Below are positions 46,325-57,392 of a DNA stretch of 64,000 bases, piece by piece. The translations under genes were made by a program, and so were the position numbers. A model generated the notes under the pieces. It ran no database searches. It had not been told where the DNA came from and was given only the letters and a program-made list of their open reading frames with translations. Each line of letters begins with the position of its first letter. Position 1 is the stretch's first letter. Source of the stretch: Styela clava (taxonomy: Eukaryota; Chordata; Ascidiacea; Stolidobranchia; Styelidae); assembly GCF_964204865.1 (NCBI RefSeq), contig NC_135250.1:1364001-1428000 (forward strand). Direction: 5' to 3'.

Positions 46325-46515
46325 ACTGGCCAAGCTGGTTAAAGCATTACATTCAACTATATCGGCATCACAGATTACACATCTCAGGTTTAAATCCTAC
46401 AGTTTAAAAATTGGGTAGGCAGTACCAAACAAAATGGTATCTCCTTACACATGCTTATAAATCAATGGAGTGCTTGTACACGGCCTTGTTTTGAGTGTGC
46501 ATAAATATAGATTGA
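46325..46515 (+). repeat. Second tRNA-like SINE family
   Basis: TGGCCAAGCTGGTTAAAGCA fits an A box and AGGTTTAAATCC a B box, about 60 bases apart. A body with TTGGGTAGGCAGTACCAAAC and GCTTGTACACGGCCTTG follows. It differs from the major SINE of this window. Confidence 0.5.
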
Positions 46516-46521
46516 AAAATA

Positions 46522-46630
46522 GGCGCTTCGGAAGTAGTGCATCAGGATGGCGCACAACCTGAACCCCAGCCTGGTACACTTACTATGTTCTGGTTGTGCG
46601 CCATTTTGGTGCACATACTTCAGGAGCACC
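46522..46630. repeat. Short foldback MITE beside exon 6 of FN3 copy 2
   Basis: GGCGCTTCGGAAGTAGTGCA and TGCACATACTTCAGGAGCAC are the ends; GGATGGCGCACAACC pairs with GGTTGTGCGCCATTT. It ends about 40 bp from the exon 6 donor. Confidence 0.65.
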
Positions 46631-47702
46631 AAAAAATATACAATATATATAGCATTCCATAGTTAATATACCTGAACTTATGACAAATGGTTCAGTCTTG
46701 ATGACGTCGACATTTTCCTCTACCTTGAATTCGAGTACGAATTCGCCTTTCTCCGAAGCTTTGGCAACAAATTTATAAGCCACCAGGTGGTCATCGAGAA
46801 GCAACTGATCCTCCAATTCGTGACCTTTGTCTGGGTAGACAGGAACAGATCTTGCTTCGCAGTGTAGCTTACTCTTGTATTTTCTCGAGCTGTACATGAT
46901 GATGGGGATTGATACTGGACGAATAGTGCTGTATCCATCATCAATCCATGTTTTTAGATATTTTTCCAGTTTTTCCTCATCTGACATGTATAAAACCATT
47001 ATATCGTTGGGATCCTTCTTCACAATGTAAATATGTACAGTGCATTTGCCGGCTGGAAAATATGTTTAGTTTTGTGTAATCGAGGTAAATCTTTCATCTT
47101 TATTCCAGACTCAGGAAAGCTAAAAGTATGAATCTATAATATGGTGGACTGATTGAAGTTTTTGACCAATTGCTAGCATGTCTCACACATTTTTTTCAAG
47201 GTACAAACCTAAATGCATAGTAATCTAAAAATCGACCAGAAAAAGAAAACAGCATACAACAAGATACTTCTACATTTCTTATAAATTTCTTATTTCTTTC
47301 CAACTAGGCCATGAGAATTTTTTGCCTGGATTGTGAACCGATACTTTACTCCTGGCGTTGGTGATTTGAGCCAAAAGCATGGCTGTGTCGTATCGTCACA
47401 GCCAATGAGATTCCATCCCCACAAAAAAACCTTTTTATAGCTTTGAATTTTGTATCGAATATTGTCTTCTTGAAGTTCGACCAAAGACAAAGAAATTGCA
47501 TCTTTGTCTTCATTCACTCGCAAACCATATATTGGCGTTGTACCTGTGATAGTGTGAAATTTTTTTTTAAGAGCAGGTGACACTATAACGAAACACTTCT
47601 GTGTGAGTGAGCTTGCTTGAAACAATTTATACCAAGGAGACAGACACAATACATATATGTAAGTATTAGGAGATAGAAAGTAGACTTGCTTTTGCACGTT
47701 AG

Positions 47703-48045
47703 ATTAGGATAGGATTTACATATTTATCCCGGGGGAGAGGAAAGCCGATAGGACGGCTTATCCATATGGCGAACCACGGCCTCTCGTCCGGTTACCATTC
47801 CAAGTCGGGTATGGGATTAGTTTTACTGTATTGTTTGTTTTAGGAAGCATGGACTTGGTGGTGGAGGAAGCCGTAACCGATCAGCGGTTACGTGAACCAC
47901 CCAACGACGGCGAGGAGTCCAGCAATCCTCTCGCACATAACCATCCCTGCATGGGATTCGAACCTGCGAACCCACGCAGAGTAATTAGAGGTGCGGTGGC
48001 GAGCGTATTCCTAACGCTTAGCCCGTTGAGCCACACCGCCGCGCC
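47703..48045 (-). repeat. tRNA-derived SINE, full-length copy
   Basis: Nearly identical to 17997-18344 over its whole length, with the same A and B boxes on the minus strand and the same GGATAGGATTTACAT tail. It directly abuts a hAT end (CAGAGGTCGGCAACCCC), leaving no room for a target duplication of either element. Confidence 0.85.
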
Positions 48046-50151
48046 AGAGGTCGGCAACCCCTGGAACGCGTGCCACAATTGGCACGCCAAGTGATTTAAG
48101 GCAGATTCAGATATTTATTTTAGTAGTTCGACAAACATTCTACATTTGAACAAAAAATACCAATTCGACAAATTCATTGATAAAACATGTAATATTCAAC
48201 TGCAATCGACAAGAAGCCAAAATCTGTATGCGAAATCAGTGTAAATAGGCGTGTGCGGTGCGGTTTGCCACATTTTGCTACTTTCGGAAAAGCAATGGAT
48301 CACAGACTGAAATCTGTACGGGAAATCAGTGTAATTGAGCGTTTGCGTGCAGGGTTGCCAGATTAGGCTACCTTCGGAAACGCTTCGCTATTGAAACTAC
48401 ATGTTCAACTACCATCGACTTTTTATACTACTGTTGGGGTACCTTTTGCTCTCTAAAAATCGTGATATATTGAATATTATTTTATCAATTCATACTTGGG
48501 CAATTCGTACAACTTTTTGCTAAAATCGCCCTTTGTTTTTGTCAGCGGGACGTGTTATTTAGGTCGTAAACACTTTTAAGTTGGTGTTTATTCTCCCCAA
48601 ATCACAAAACTTTTTTCACGACAACGATAATAATTCCTTTCTTTTTGTACTCGCTCGCTCAGAATTGTGAATTCGCTGATAGTTATTATACAATAATCGG
48701 CGGCGAGTTGCTTGAGTCAAATAAAAGAGTGAATCGGCGACGCAAATTTTTTTATGGAAAAGCAGCAATATAAAATACTAAATATGGAACCGCAAACGTC
48801 GCAAAATTTCGTCTGCCTAGGGTATGCATAAGTTTGGACGGCGTTGACAATCATAATGTCACTAGAATCAAATTCGCACAGTTAGTTGTGTGCAGATTTT
48901 GTTTTTTTATCCATTACTTCGAATTGCGGTCACAAATTTTCGTGTTAATATTATACGTATCATATTACAAGGTTGGGAACGCGACTTTTTCCTGAGTCGT
49001 GGTGATATATAAGATAATTAATTAAAGTATATTCAATCAATTTTTACTGTACTAAAATAAATTTTACTCCGTGAGATTTTATAGCAGACTTGGGATTTTT
49101 CTAACGGTTTCATCTTGGAAATAATCTGAGTGGCAGCATTGCGATAGAGTAGAGTCATTGTTGCAAGTACAGCTCAGATTTGTCGAATTCGCAAAACGGC
49201 AAAAATACGGATCAAAACTAGATATAACCGAGAAGTTTACCACACATTTTTATGTCCGCGGATTGCCGTGGTATTTTAGGGTAGTGAATAGTGAAGCATT
49301 TATTTTGTCCACACAACCGCAGGTTAAATTTAGGATAAGTAAATTAGAATAAAGCAAGACAATTTAAATATGACTGTATCGGTCATGGATTGATTACTTT
49401 GCATAACGGAAAAGTCCTTCCGCAGGGATTTCAAGGCGATAAATATGTATTTGTGATTTACTGATATCAACACATTGAGCGGTATTTTAGACTATTAATG
49501 TTTATATTTTGACAAAAGAAGACGCAACCGCGAGTTACTATGGACACAGTTATATCAATATAGAAGAAAGTTTTATAGATTCTCGTAGCTGTCGTGAATT
49601 GAACATTTTACGCGACAGAAAAGTATACACTGAAAGTCTTTCTTCTTACGAACGCTTAATCACGGAGACTGTTTCAGGAGGAAATGAAATTTCCCGATTT
49701 GACCACCCTGCTTTTTGAAAATTCTGGTCAAGCGCCTGGCTGACTGGGTACCTCACTGAAGCCAAAATTTTGATCATGTAGCGAACGCTGAAATGATAGC
49801 ACAGACATGCAAAGAGTCAGCATGTGTATCCCTAACAAAAATGATGGAATAAATTCTCTTTTCTTTAGTATTGACGCGTTCACATCTTTTCTGGCTACAA
49901 AACTAATTGTGAGTGGCCTTCAAATCTATTAATTAAGTCGTGCAAAGACAGGTCGAAGGTAGAAATGCCATATGCTGAAAGCTCGCGTTAGCTAATTTCC
50001 ATGCACGTTATCGTATAAAATAAATCTGTTTTACATTCTCTTACTATTCAAATCAGGTAGTTGCAAACCAAACACATAAAAATGTTTGGCACGCAAAGGT
50101 GCTCGTTATTCATAAAATGGCACGCTGAGTTCAAAAGGTTGCCGACCCCTG
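48045..50151. mobile_element. hAT element, 2.1 kb, in intron 4 of FN3 copy 2
   Basis: Left end CAGAGGTCGGCAACCCCTGG followed by AACGCGTGCC; right end GGTTGCCGACCCCTG. The ends resemble the 914-bp element at 36716-37629, but the interior (about 48610-49740) matches the interior of the hAT at 39030-40965, for example ACACATTTTTATGTCCGCGG then ATTGCCGT. Flanks do not match, so the left edge was altered, probably where the SINE joins. Confidence 0.72.
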
Positions 50152-51587
50152 GAATACTCTATCCAAGCAATTGGCTCGACTTATAGACTTCCCATCGCTG
50201 CAATAAATATAAAATCCCTATCCTATATAACAAACCTGTCAAAAATATTCCGCTTATTGCTGGTCCATTGACAACTCCTTGGGCATTTACAGGGTAAACT
50301 ACAACTTTGTACTCGGACGACGGTCTGCATCCAACAATAGTGAGAGATTTGCCATCTAGTTTGTCTTCTTGTCTCTATAAAAAATCGGAAAAAAATCTGT
50401 TGAAGACGGCAGGCAATCAAAACCAAGTGACACCAGCTATTTGGAACAAGCTTATCAACTCATCTCTTGATTGTACTGGGTGGGTTCGTGTATGATGGGT
50501 GGATTGTAATGATATTGCATAAGAGACAAATGATTGAACCTTCAAGCATTTCAGGGTTGTTTACATATTTTATACAGAAAGGGCAGAGGTCTTTCGTATG
50601 ATTAAGCCAACTTATTGTCTTCCTTCTCCCACATATATTCTATATTTAAATAGCTGTATTCTGCAATGCCATTAACCTTGAACATAGGCTCTGGACAAGT
50701 AGTCACTATTTTGAAATGACTGGAACCTTTAAGGTTATGCATTGCATATTTGATTTTTACAACCTTGGTGAGGTGGTGGATATAGATGGGTTGAACCTAA
50801 GATTTTGATTCGTAACATAGTCGGTGCAATGCTCTAAGTAGAGGTTTGTCTTCAGCCCCACTAGAGGGCTACTCAATAAACTACTAGCAAATGGATCTGC
50901 TAGGTACCATTTCAAATGACTACATTAATTTGAAGTTACTCGACGGTAATTTTTTAATTCTTGGGATGCGGTGGGTTTCTTGTTTTATGTTCATTTGCTG
51001 TTTTTTTAACAATTAAACATGGATAATGAAATAACTGATAGAAACCAATTAAAAGCAGAACTAAGGTATTTTATATTGAGAAGCATGAAATTTTGAGAGT
51101 TTTATAAAAGGGACGATGGATGATGAAATCTTGACAACCAATAGCCCTGACCACATCACACAACTCTAATTCTCGCCTCAAGTTCTTGATTCCTATAGAC
51201 TTCAACATTGTAAAAAACTGCTTCACGAGCTTTCTTGATTTGCCACCGTGCTTTGAAGCCAAAATCCAGAACTTTCTCAAAATATAATTTCTTCACAATA
51301 TAAGGCGCTGAAAAAATACTTATCGCATAACAATAGGTTGACCATTTGAAAAATTGTATCTAGAGTCTTGCAATAACCGCTGAAAATTAGAAACAGAGAA
51401 ATCGATAAACTTTAGATTGGATAAACTTACAACAAGGACTGTTTTGAAAACAAAATATCTTTATGTATATATATAATATATAGCGCAGAAAATGGCCATG
51501 AAATTATTAAATTATCATCAAGGGAGGGGATTTATTTCCAAATGCTAATCAATATACTGCCATGCGCCGAACCTTCATTTAGTCGGA

Positions 51588-51645
51588 GCGATGGTGTGGC
51601 TCATCTTGCTGAGCGTTAGGAATACGCTCGCCTCTGCATAAGTAT
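51588..51645 (+). repeat. SINE head fragment
   Basis: GATGGTGTGGCTCATCTTGC and TGAGCGTTAGGAATACGCTC are the tRNA-like head of the major SINE. The copy breaks off before the B box. Confidence 0.55.
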
Positions 51646-52432
51646 AAGTTTATTTCGACTCCATAATCAGCAATAGACGATAAAAAAATAGATAAAAACA
51701 AAAGTATATGATTATAGAATCGGGAAAGCGAACAAAACCTAGAGTAAGGTTTGAAACGTACAGATTTTAGATGGAAAGGTATTGATAAAAGAAGTAGTAC
51801 GTGTTCGCTCACCCAAAAGTAAAAAAAAACAAACTAATTAAGGCACGCACGCACACACACACACAATCAACGAGACATTATACAGTCGGAAGCGAAAAAA
51901 GCGAGACTTAAAAGTAAAAAGGAAGGAAAATATACAAACAAATAAAAAAAAAATAAAAAATAAAAAAATGAAAATGAAAAATGAAAATAAAAAAATGAAT
52001 AAATTCTTTTGCCACACCAAATTAATAATTTTATGAGGATTGCCAAATTGGATACCGAATTAGTCAACAAGAGTAATGTATTGTGGATAGAAAAGTATTC
52101 CTCAAAAGATATCGTCAAGCTGATTATAATTGGACTCACCTAATGCCAAATTGCCCAATCAGAATTGCCAAGTTGGATGTATGAAGAGGTGGGCTAGACC
52201 TGCTTCACTCATCAAATAGAAGCCACAACAAGCCAAATAACGTCCAAATTATTTTAAATACTATTAATCAATAACAGTACCGGTAATCATAATTAAAATC
52301 AATTAGGGCGGTATGATACAGAGGTGTGAAAATTGGTTAAGGGAATATATATGGTGTTTAAGGTTCAAGTAAGGTTTCTAGGGTCATGGATTATAGGCAA
52401 GTAACTTTAATTTAGGTTGTTGATCACTGCGG

Positions 52433-52536
52433 TCAGTTCAAATTCATCACGGATGATTCATCAGTCTGCAAGTTTTGTGGATGTATACACCTTTCATGTT
52501 GACATAGATAGCATTTAAATTGATCATCATGACGTC
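52433..52536 (-). other. Possible short coding exon
   Basis: After TTTTTCAG the phase-1 frame reads GRHDDQFKCYLCQHERCIHP and continues to LQTDESSVMNLN, then TGA. The phase agrees with the FN3 exons, and the peptide has a Cys/His cluster. There is no partner exon; a chance frame cannot be excluded. Confidence 0.25.
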
Positions 52537-52919
52537 CTGAAAAACGAAAAATATATCTGCGAGTACGATATTCAATGATTGCAAATAAGGAATCAATAGA
52601 AAACTACCCTACACCTTTGAGTGGAAGTTGTTGAATTGTATAAATATTGATTAATATTAATTGAATATCATTAGACTGCTAGTTAAAAGACCTGAGAAAG
52701 AAGAGATTGTGGTTGGGACACAAGAGAAATTGTTCACAAACCATGCAAAAACCTTTTGATGTCGGTCAAACCACACACATGTATGTCATTATCTTAGCCA
52801 TTAACATCACACTAACCCTTACACATTTGCATGCTATACACAGCATAAATTCGACCAAGGATAAAAACTTTGTACACACGCAGGACACAGCATATAGTAC
52901 TACAGCAAGTTAAAATGTA

Positions 52920-53551
52920 GGGGAGAATCCAAATATACCTCGACTGGTCACCTAATTACAATATTAGGTACAGGAGTTAAATTATACCGTCTACAACCCT
53001 CACAATAAATCACACCACCCAAACAGAAAACAGAGTTCACGCATGTGGAATATCAAAAACCCAACATTGAAAGAAAAGAAAACATGCGCATGCAGATATC
53101 AGAATGTGAACAGCCATATTAAGGAAAATCTTATGCTATAGAACAAAATAAATGGCCAACTAGAATGCAAAACAGATGGAGAGAGCTCAACTGCTAGTTC
53201 AAAATTAATTAGTAATCTCAGAAACAATAACAATAGGGGAGAATCCAAATATACCTCGACTGGTCACCTAATTACAATATTAGGTACAGGAGTTTAATTC
53301 TACTGTCTACAACCCTCACAAAGAATCACACCACCCAAATAGAAAACAAAGTTCACGCATGTGGAATATCAGAAACCCAACATTGAAAGAAAAGAAAACA
53401 TGCGCATGCAGATATCAGAATGTGAACAGCCATATTAAGGAAAATCTTATGCTATAGAACAAAATAAATGGTCAACTAGAATGCAAAACAGATGAAGAGA
53501 GCTCAACTTCTTTTTTAAAAAATAAATTAGCAATCTCAGAAACACTAACAA
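52920..53551 (+). repeat. Tandem duplication, two units of 316 bp
   Basis: The unit beginning GGGGAGAATCCAAATATACC at 52920 restarts at 53236, and the two are nearly identical until about 53510. The left unit ends with AACAATAACAATAG. It lies just beyond the 3' end of the minus-strand LINE, so it may be a duplicated LINE 3' UTR. Confidence 0.8.
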
Positions 53552-53693
53552 TGTTATGGGTGTTCAACATTCTCATGAAAACAATAAGTATGTGCAAGTG
53601 CTGAGTGTCCCAACTTATGTCATGGTCTTTCTTTTGAAGTTGTAGCTAATTACATACGAAAAATATATAACAGTGTGATTCTAATATTAAATT

Positions 53694-56640
53694 TTAATAT
53701 TTTGATACCAAGTAGGACTTGACTTTTTTCTGAAAAGATTTTTTGGATTTTAATGTCTTCAAATTCAAGGGGAGAGAATTCCACAGCTTGGGCCCAGTAT
53801 AACATAAGGCATGTTGGCTCACAGATGTACTCATAAAAGGTATGAACAGGTTGGAACTACTTCTTCGATTGGAAGTAATTTTAGTTAGTATGTCGTCGAA
53901 GCAGTTTGGCAAGGAATTGTTATGGAAATCATGGACTAATGATAATACTTCAAATTTCATTATATCTTCAACTTTGAGTATATTTAGCTTTTTATAGAAA
54001 TGGTTTACACTTTCACGTTTACCTTTCCTAAAAAGAATTCTTAAAAAATTATTACAAATACTTTGCAATTTTGAGACAAGTGTTTTATTGCCATGGAGCC
54101 AGACTGAGCAACAATATCGGATATGGCTGAGTAGTAATGATTGAAACATTGCTAGTAAAGCTGATTGATTAACACACTGGGATACTTTGGCAGCAACTGC
54201 CAAGTTTCTTTTTGTTTTACCAATAACATGCAATATGTGTGATTTCCAAGACAGATTTTCATCGAAGATAACTCCTAGAAATTTTATTTCTTTCACTCTT
54301 TCAATTTCATTGCCATTGAGCAGCAGTGGTTTTGTACAACTCACACTTTTATGCTTGCTTGGATGGAATAATACAAATTTAATCTTGTTAGCATTAAGAG
54401 ATAATTTATTAACTAACATCCAGCTATGAATGTTGGCTAGTTCGTAGTTTGCAACTGTGAACAGATCTTCAAGGTTTTCCCCATGAAGAATCAAGTCAGT
54501 GTCATCAGCAAACATGATTGACTCAGAGGATTTCAGACACCTGGACATATCATTAATGTAAGCTAGAAAAAATAATGGACCAAGTAAAGATCCTTGAGGA
54601 ACTCCGTGCTTCATGACACAAATATTTTTAGAGAATGAATTGTCAATTGCACAATTTGTTTTCTGTCTTGCAGGTAGCTCCTGATCCAATTGAATGGAAC
54701 GCCTCTAATTCCATAGTGATAGAGCTTACAAGGATGGAATGGTCAATGGTGTCAAAAGCTTTTGAAATAACAAGGAATATTTCAATTGCATGTTGTTTGC
54801 CTTCAAAAGCCTTGGTTAGTTTGTGTACCAAAACATTAGCAGCCATAGCAGTGGAGTGTTGCTTGCGGAAACCGAATTGATGCGAGTGGAAGAAAACACT
54901 GTTGGTTTCAAAGTAGTTTGACATTCTACTATACATTATTTTTTCAAGAATCTTAGAAAACGACGGTAGAAGACTAATAGGTCTATAGTTCCCAAGATCT
55001 GAGACACTACCTTTTTAAAGAGAGGAAGAACTTTCGATGTCTTGAAACTTTCAATGAATAATCCAGTAGATAGTGAGAGATTGAATATGTATGCCAGAAT
55101 ATCAGAGATGTGTTCTGGAATATATTTCAATATTTTGAATGGTATACCATCGATTCCAAAGCTTGACTTGGGCTTCATTTCGCGTATAATATTTTTTATT
55201 TCTAATGCTGTAGTAGGCCTTAAAAACATGGATGACAATTCTTGCTTTCCAAGATATGAAATGTAATTTTTGTCACAGCTAGCTGGTTGTGGCATATTGT
55301 CGAGCAATCTTTGTGCCACTTGGGAAAAGAGTTCATTAAATTTATTTGCAATTTGTGTATTACTGCATTCAAGTCCAATCAAAGGACATGAATTGTTTTT
55401 ATTTTTACCGATTAGTTCATTAATTGTTTTCCATACTGCCTTAATGTTGCCTTTGTGAGAGGCAAATTTGGACATATAATAACTTGATTTCTTTTTATGG
55501 AGAAGTCGAGCATAAAGATTCCTGCATTCATTATAATGTGACTTGTGTTTGTCATCTATGTTTTTATTGTTTATTAATTTCTTATAAAGTTTTTGTTTGA
55601 CTTTGTTGAGTTTGCGTAACTCAGTATCATACCAAGGTTTGTTTAATCTGTTTGTTTGTGTTCTGTAAGGAAAAGACTGAGAGTAAACAGTAGAGAATTT
55701 ATCAAAAATTTTTTAAAAGCATATGTTTGGATCATGTATGCTGTTGAAGTCATCAATATCAATGGAATTCAATTCATTTATAAAAGTATTCAAGTTGGAC
55801 GAAGTAAATTGGCGACGAAGTGTTTCAATTCTGTTTTGGATTTGCTTTTCTAGGAGAGAGCATTGTACAATTGGCAAATGATCAGAAATACATTCTGCTA
55901 AAACAGCACTGTTAGTTTTTTTATCATATACGTTTGTCCAGATGTGGTCTATACAGGTAGCAGAACTTGAAGTTATCCTGGTGGGACAGTTTATCAGAGA
56001 GTAATAGGCCAGACTGTGCATAATATCAACAAATAGGCTGGTATTCATATTGGACTCATCAATAAGATTATAGTTGAAATCACCCATTATATAATTATAA
56101 TTCGACCTGTTGATCTTTGAGAGAACTTGGGACAAAAGATGTCTAAAGTTAGCATTGTTCAATTCATCAGTTAGTGGTGATCTATATATAGTACCGCAGG
56201 GTATTGTTTTATTTTCTAATGATATGTCAATAAATATGGATTCAAAAACCTTCTCACACATGATAGTGAGATCCTTACGGACAATGTATTTCAGGTCATT
56301 TCGAATGTACAGACCAACACCACCACCTCGGTGATGAGATCTACTATTAGAGATGAAAACATATCCATCCAATGCATTGAAGTGGCCATTTGTATCAGAT
56401 ACAATCCATGTTTCATTTATAACAATTACATGTGGCTTACAATTCAGTGAATTTACTAGTGCTTCAAATTTTGTGTAGTTTTTGAAGGAGGCTAAAGATC
56501 GGATATTGGTTGAAAGAGTCATGAAGCCACTTAGTTTTGGACTATCATTGAATTTAAGGTCATTGACATCACTGGAGCAAATATACTGATTTGAGCTATT
56601 GTACATGAAAACATTTATACGTTTCCGTTTTGTTTGGCTG
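53694..56640 (-). pseudogene. Degenerate CR1/L2-type (Jockey-superfamily) LINE
   Basis: Read on the minus strand. An AP-endonuclease part at 56640-55713 carries INETW, YIMGDFNYNLID, CIDHIWTN and SDHLPIVQ. A linker and the reverse-transcriptase start (55475-54936) has GIDGIPFKILK and SFKTSKVLPLFKK. A further piece (54936-54643) has HQFGFRKQHSTAMAA and SKAFDTIDHSIL. The rest (54689-53694) has HGVPQGSLLGPLFFLAYIND and the catalytic FADDTDLI, then IKFLGVIFDENLSWKSHI and the C-terminal PKLWNSLPLNLK. The parts fall in different frames, so frameshifts have killed it. FADD in place of YADD and the conserved blocks are typical of CR1/L2/Daphne-like elements. The 5' end stops at the THAP repeat arm near 56610-56640. 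Confidence 0.9.
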
Positions 56641-56646
56641 TTGAAA

Positions 56647-56843
56647 ATGGTTATTTCGTATTGTTCCGCTGGCTGTACGTATAGTATAGACAACGAAATG
56701 GATCTTCAGTTATATTCCACTGTTTTCAAAAGCTCCGGAGCGTCGCGCAATGTGGATATCATCTATTGGTGGGACTGCTTGATGTCAAGTCCAGAAGCCA
56801 TCTCACTTATGTTTCACTGTTTGCGGAGAGCACTTCGTTGATG
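56647..56843 (+). pseudogene. THAP zinc-finger exon, frameshifted
   Basis: The start frame gives MVISYCSAGCTYSIDNEMDL. A shift then gives PLFSKAPERRAMWISSIGGT, an in-frame stop, and CGEHFVDG directly before a GTAAGT donor. C-x3-C, the P-E-R-R-x-x-W block and C-x2-H-F are the conserved parts of the THAP DNA-binding domain (a C2CH finger found in P-element-type transposases and their host derivatives). One frameshift and one stop make this copy non-functional. It shares its layout with the minus-strand copy at 59537-59645. Confidence 0.8.
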
Positions 56844-57127
56844 GTAAGTCATAATGTGCCGTTATCAATTTTTTTGAATATTCATAAGCTCCCTCATTTC
56901 AATGGAAAGCAGATGACAAACTACTGTTATTGGTAGGCCTAGGCGTAGGCCTACTTGCAGACTCGACTCGTGTAAGGTATTAATCAATAATTGCCATAAG
57001 GTATTGTTTCCCTAGTTAGCTATTAAGTTAATCAATTAGTAAGTGTGAAAAGTTGAATAGATAACTAAAGTTTAACACCAGTGCTAATGCAAAAAATAAC
57101 CAGAATTCAACTGAATTCTCCATCTAA

Positions 57128-57392
57128 GAATACGCTCGCCACCGCATCTCTGATCCCCCTGGGAGTTTCACAGGTTCCAACCCCATGCGGGGATAGTTAT
57201 GTGCGAGGGGATTGCAGCTCTCCTCCCAATGAGGGTGGTTCACACGACCGCTGGTCGATTACGACATCTCCCACCATCAAGTCCATGCTTCTAAAACAAA
57301 TAACTGGATAACTACTCCCGACATAGAATGGTAATCGTACGATGTTGCACCTTGCAATCTGTCCCCAACCACAGATAAATTCTATCCTAAAA
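57128..57392 (+). repeat. SINE inside the left inverted-repeat arm
   Basis: AATACGCTCGCCACCGCATC, AGGTTCCAACCCC in place of the B box, and the body GGTGGTTCACACGACCGCTG. The extreme head is missing. The same truncated copy is at the same place in the right arm. Confidence 0.75.

Larger units (their letters stand above)
44437..51307 (-). pseudogene. FN3 gene copy 2, decayed tandem duplicate
   Basis: Homologues of exons 3-8 of copy 1 are present: 51177-51307, 50236-50374, 47271-47543 (FN3-2), 46672-47052, 45190-45330 and 44437-44555. Exons 3, 4 and 6 have exactly the copy 1 lengths (131, 139, 381). Defects: exon 3 has a GC donor (GCGAGA where copy 1 has GTGAGA); exon 5 has an in-frame TAA (about 47289-47291) where copy 1 has AAA; and the exon 5 donor has lost the T of GT (GAAGTAT for GTAAGTAT). 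No equivalent of the myristoylated first exon or of exon 2 was found upstream. Exon 6 is fully open (LEDQLLLDDHLVAYKFVAKA), and exon 8 ends KPGYRPL, stop. A 3' fragment gene or a shorter transcript remains possible, but the standard product cannot be made. Confidence 0.72.
56612..57392 (+). repeat. Inverted repeat, left arm
   Basis: Matches the reverse complement of 59036-59682. Both arms run THAP exon, GGCCTAGGCGT(A/G)GGCCTACT, ATAACTAAAGTTT(A/C)ACACCAGTG, then a SINE. The left arm has about 90 bp in the THAP exon that the right arm lacks, plus small indels. Confidence 0.85.

Noticed and set aside
51838-52139. Phe/Ile/Leu-rich frames that look like membrane proteins
   Set aside because: They come from an A-rich low-complexity strand read in antisense.
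54187-55458. Plus-strand frames of 60-80 codons
   Set aside because: Antisense shadows of the minus-strand LINE.
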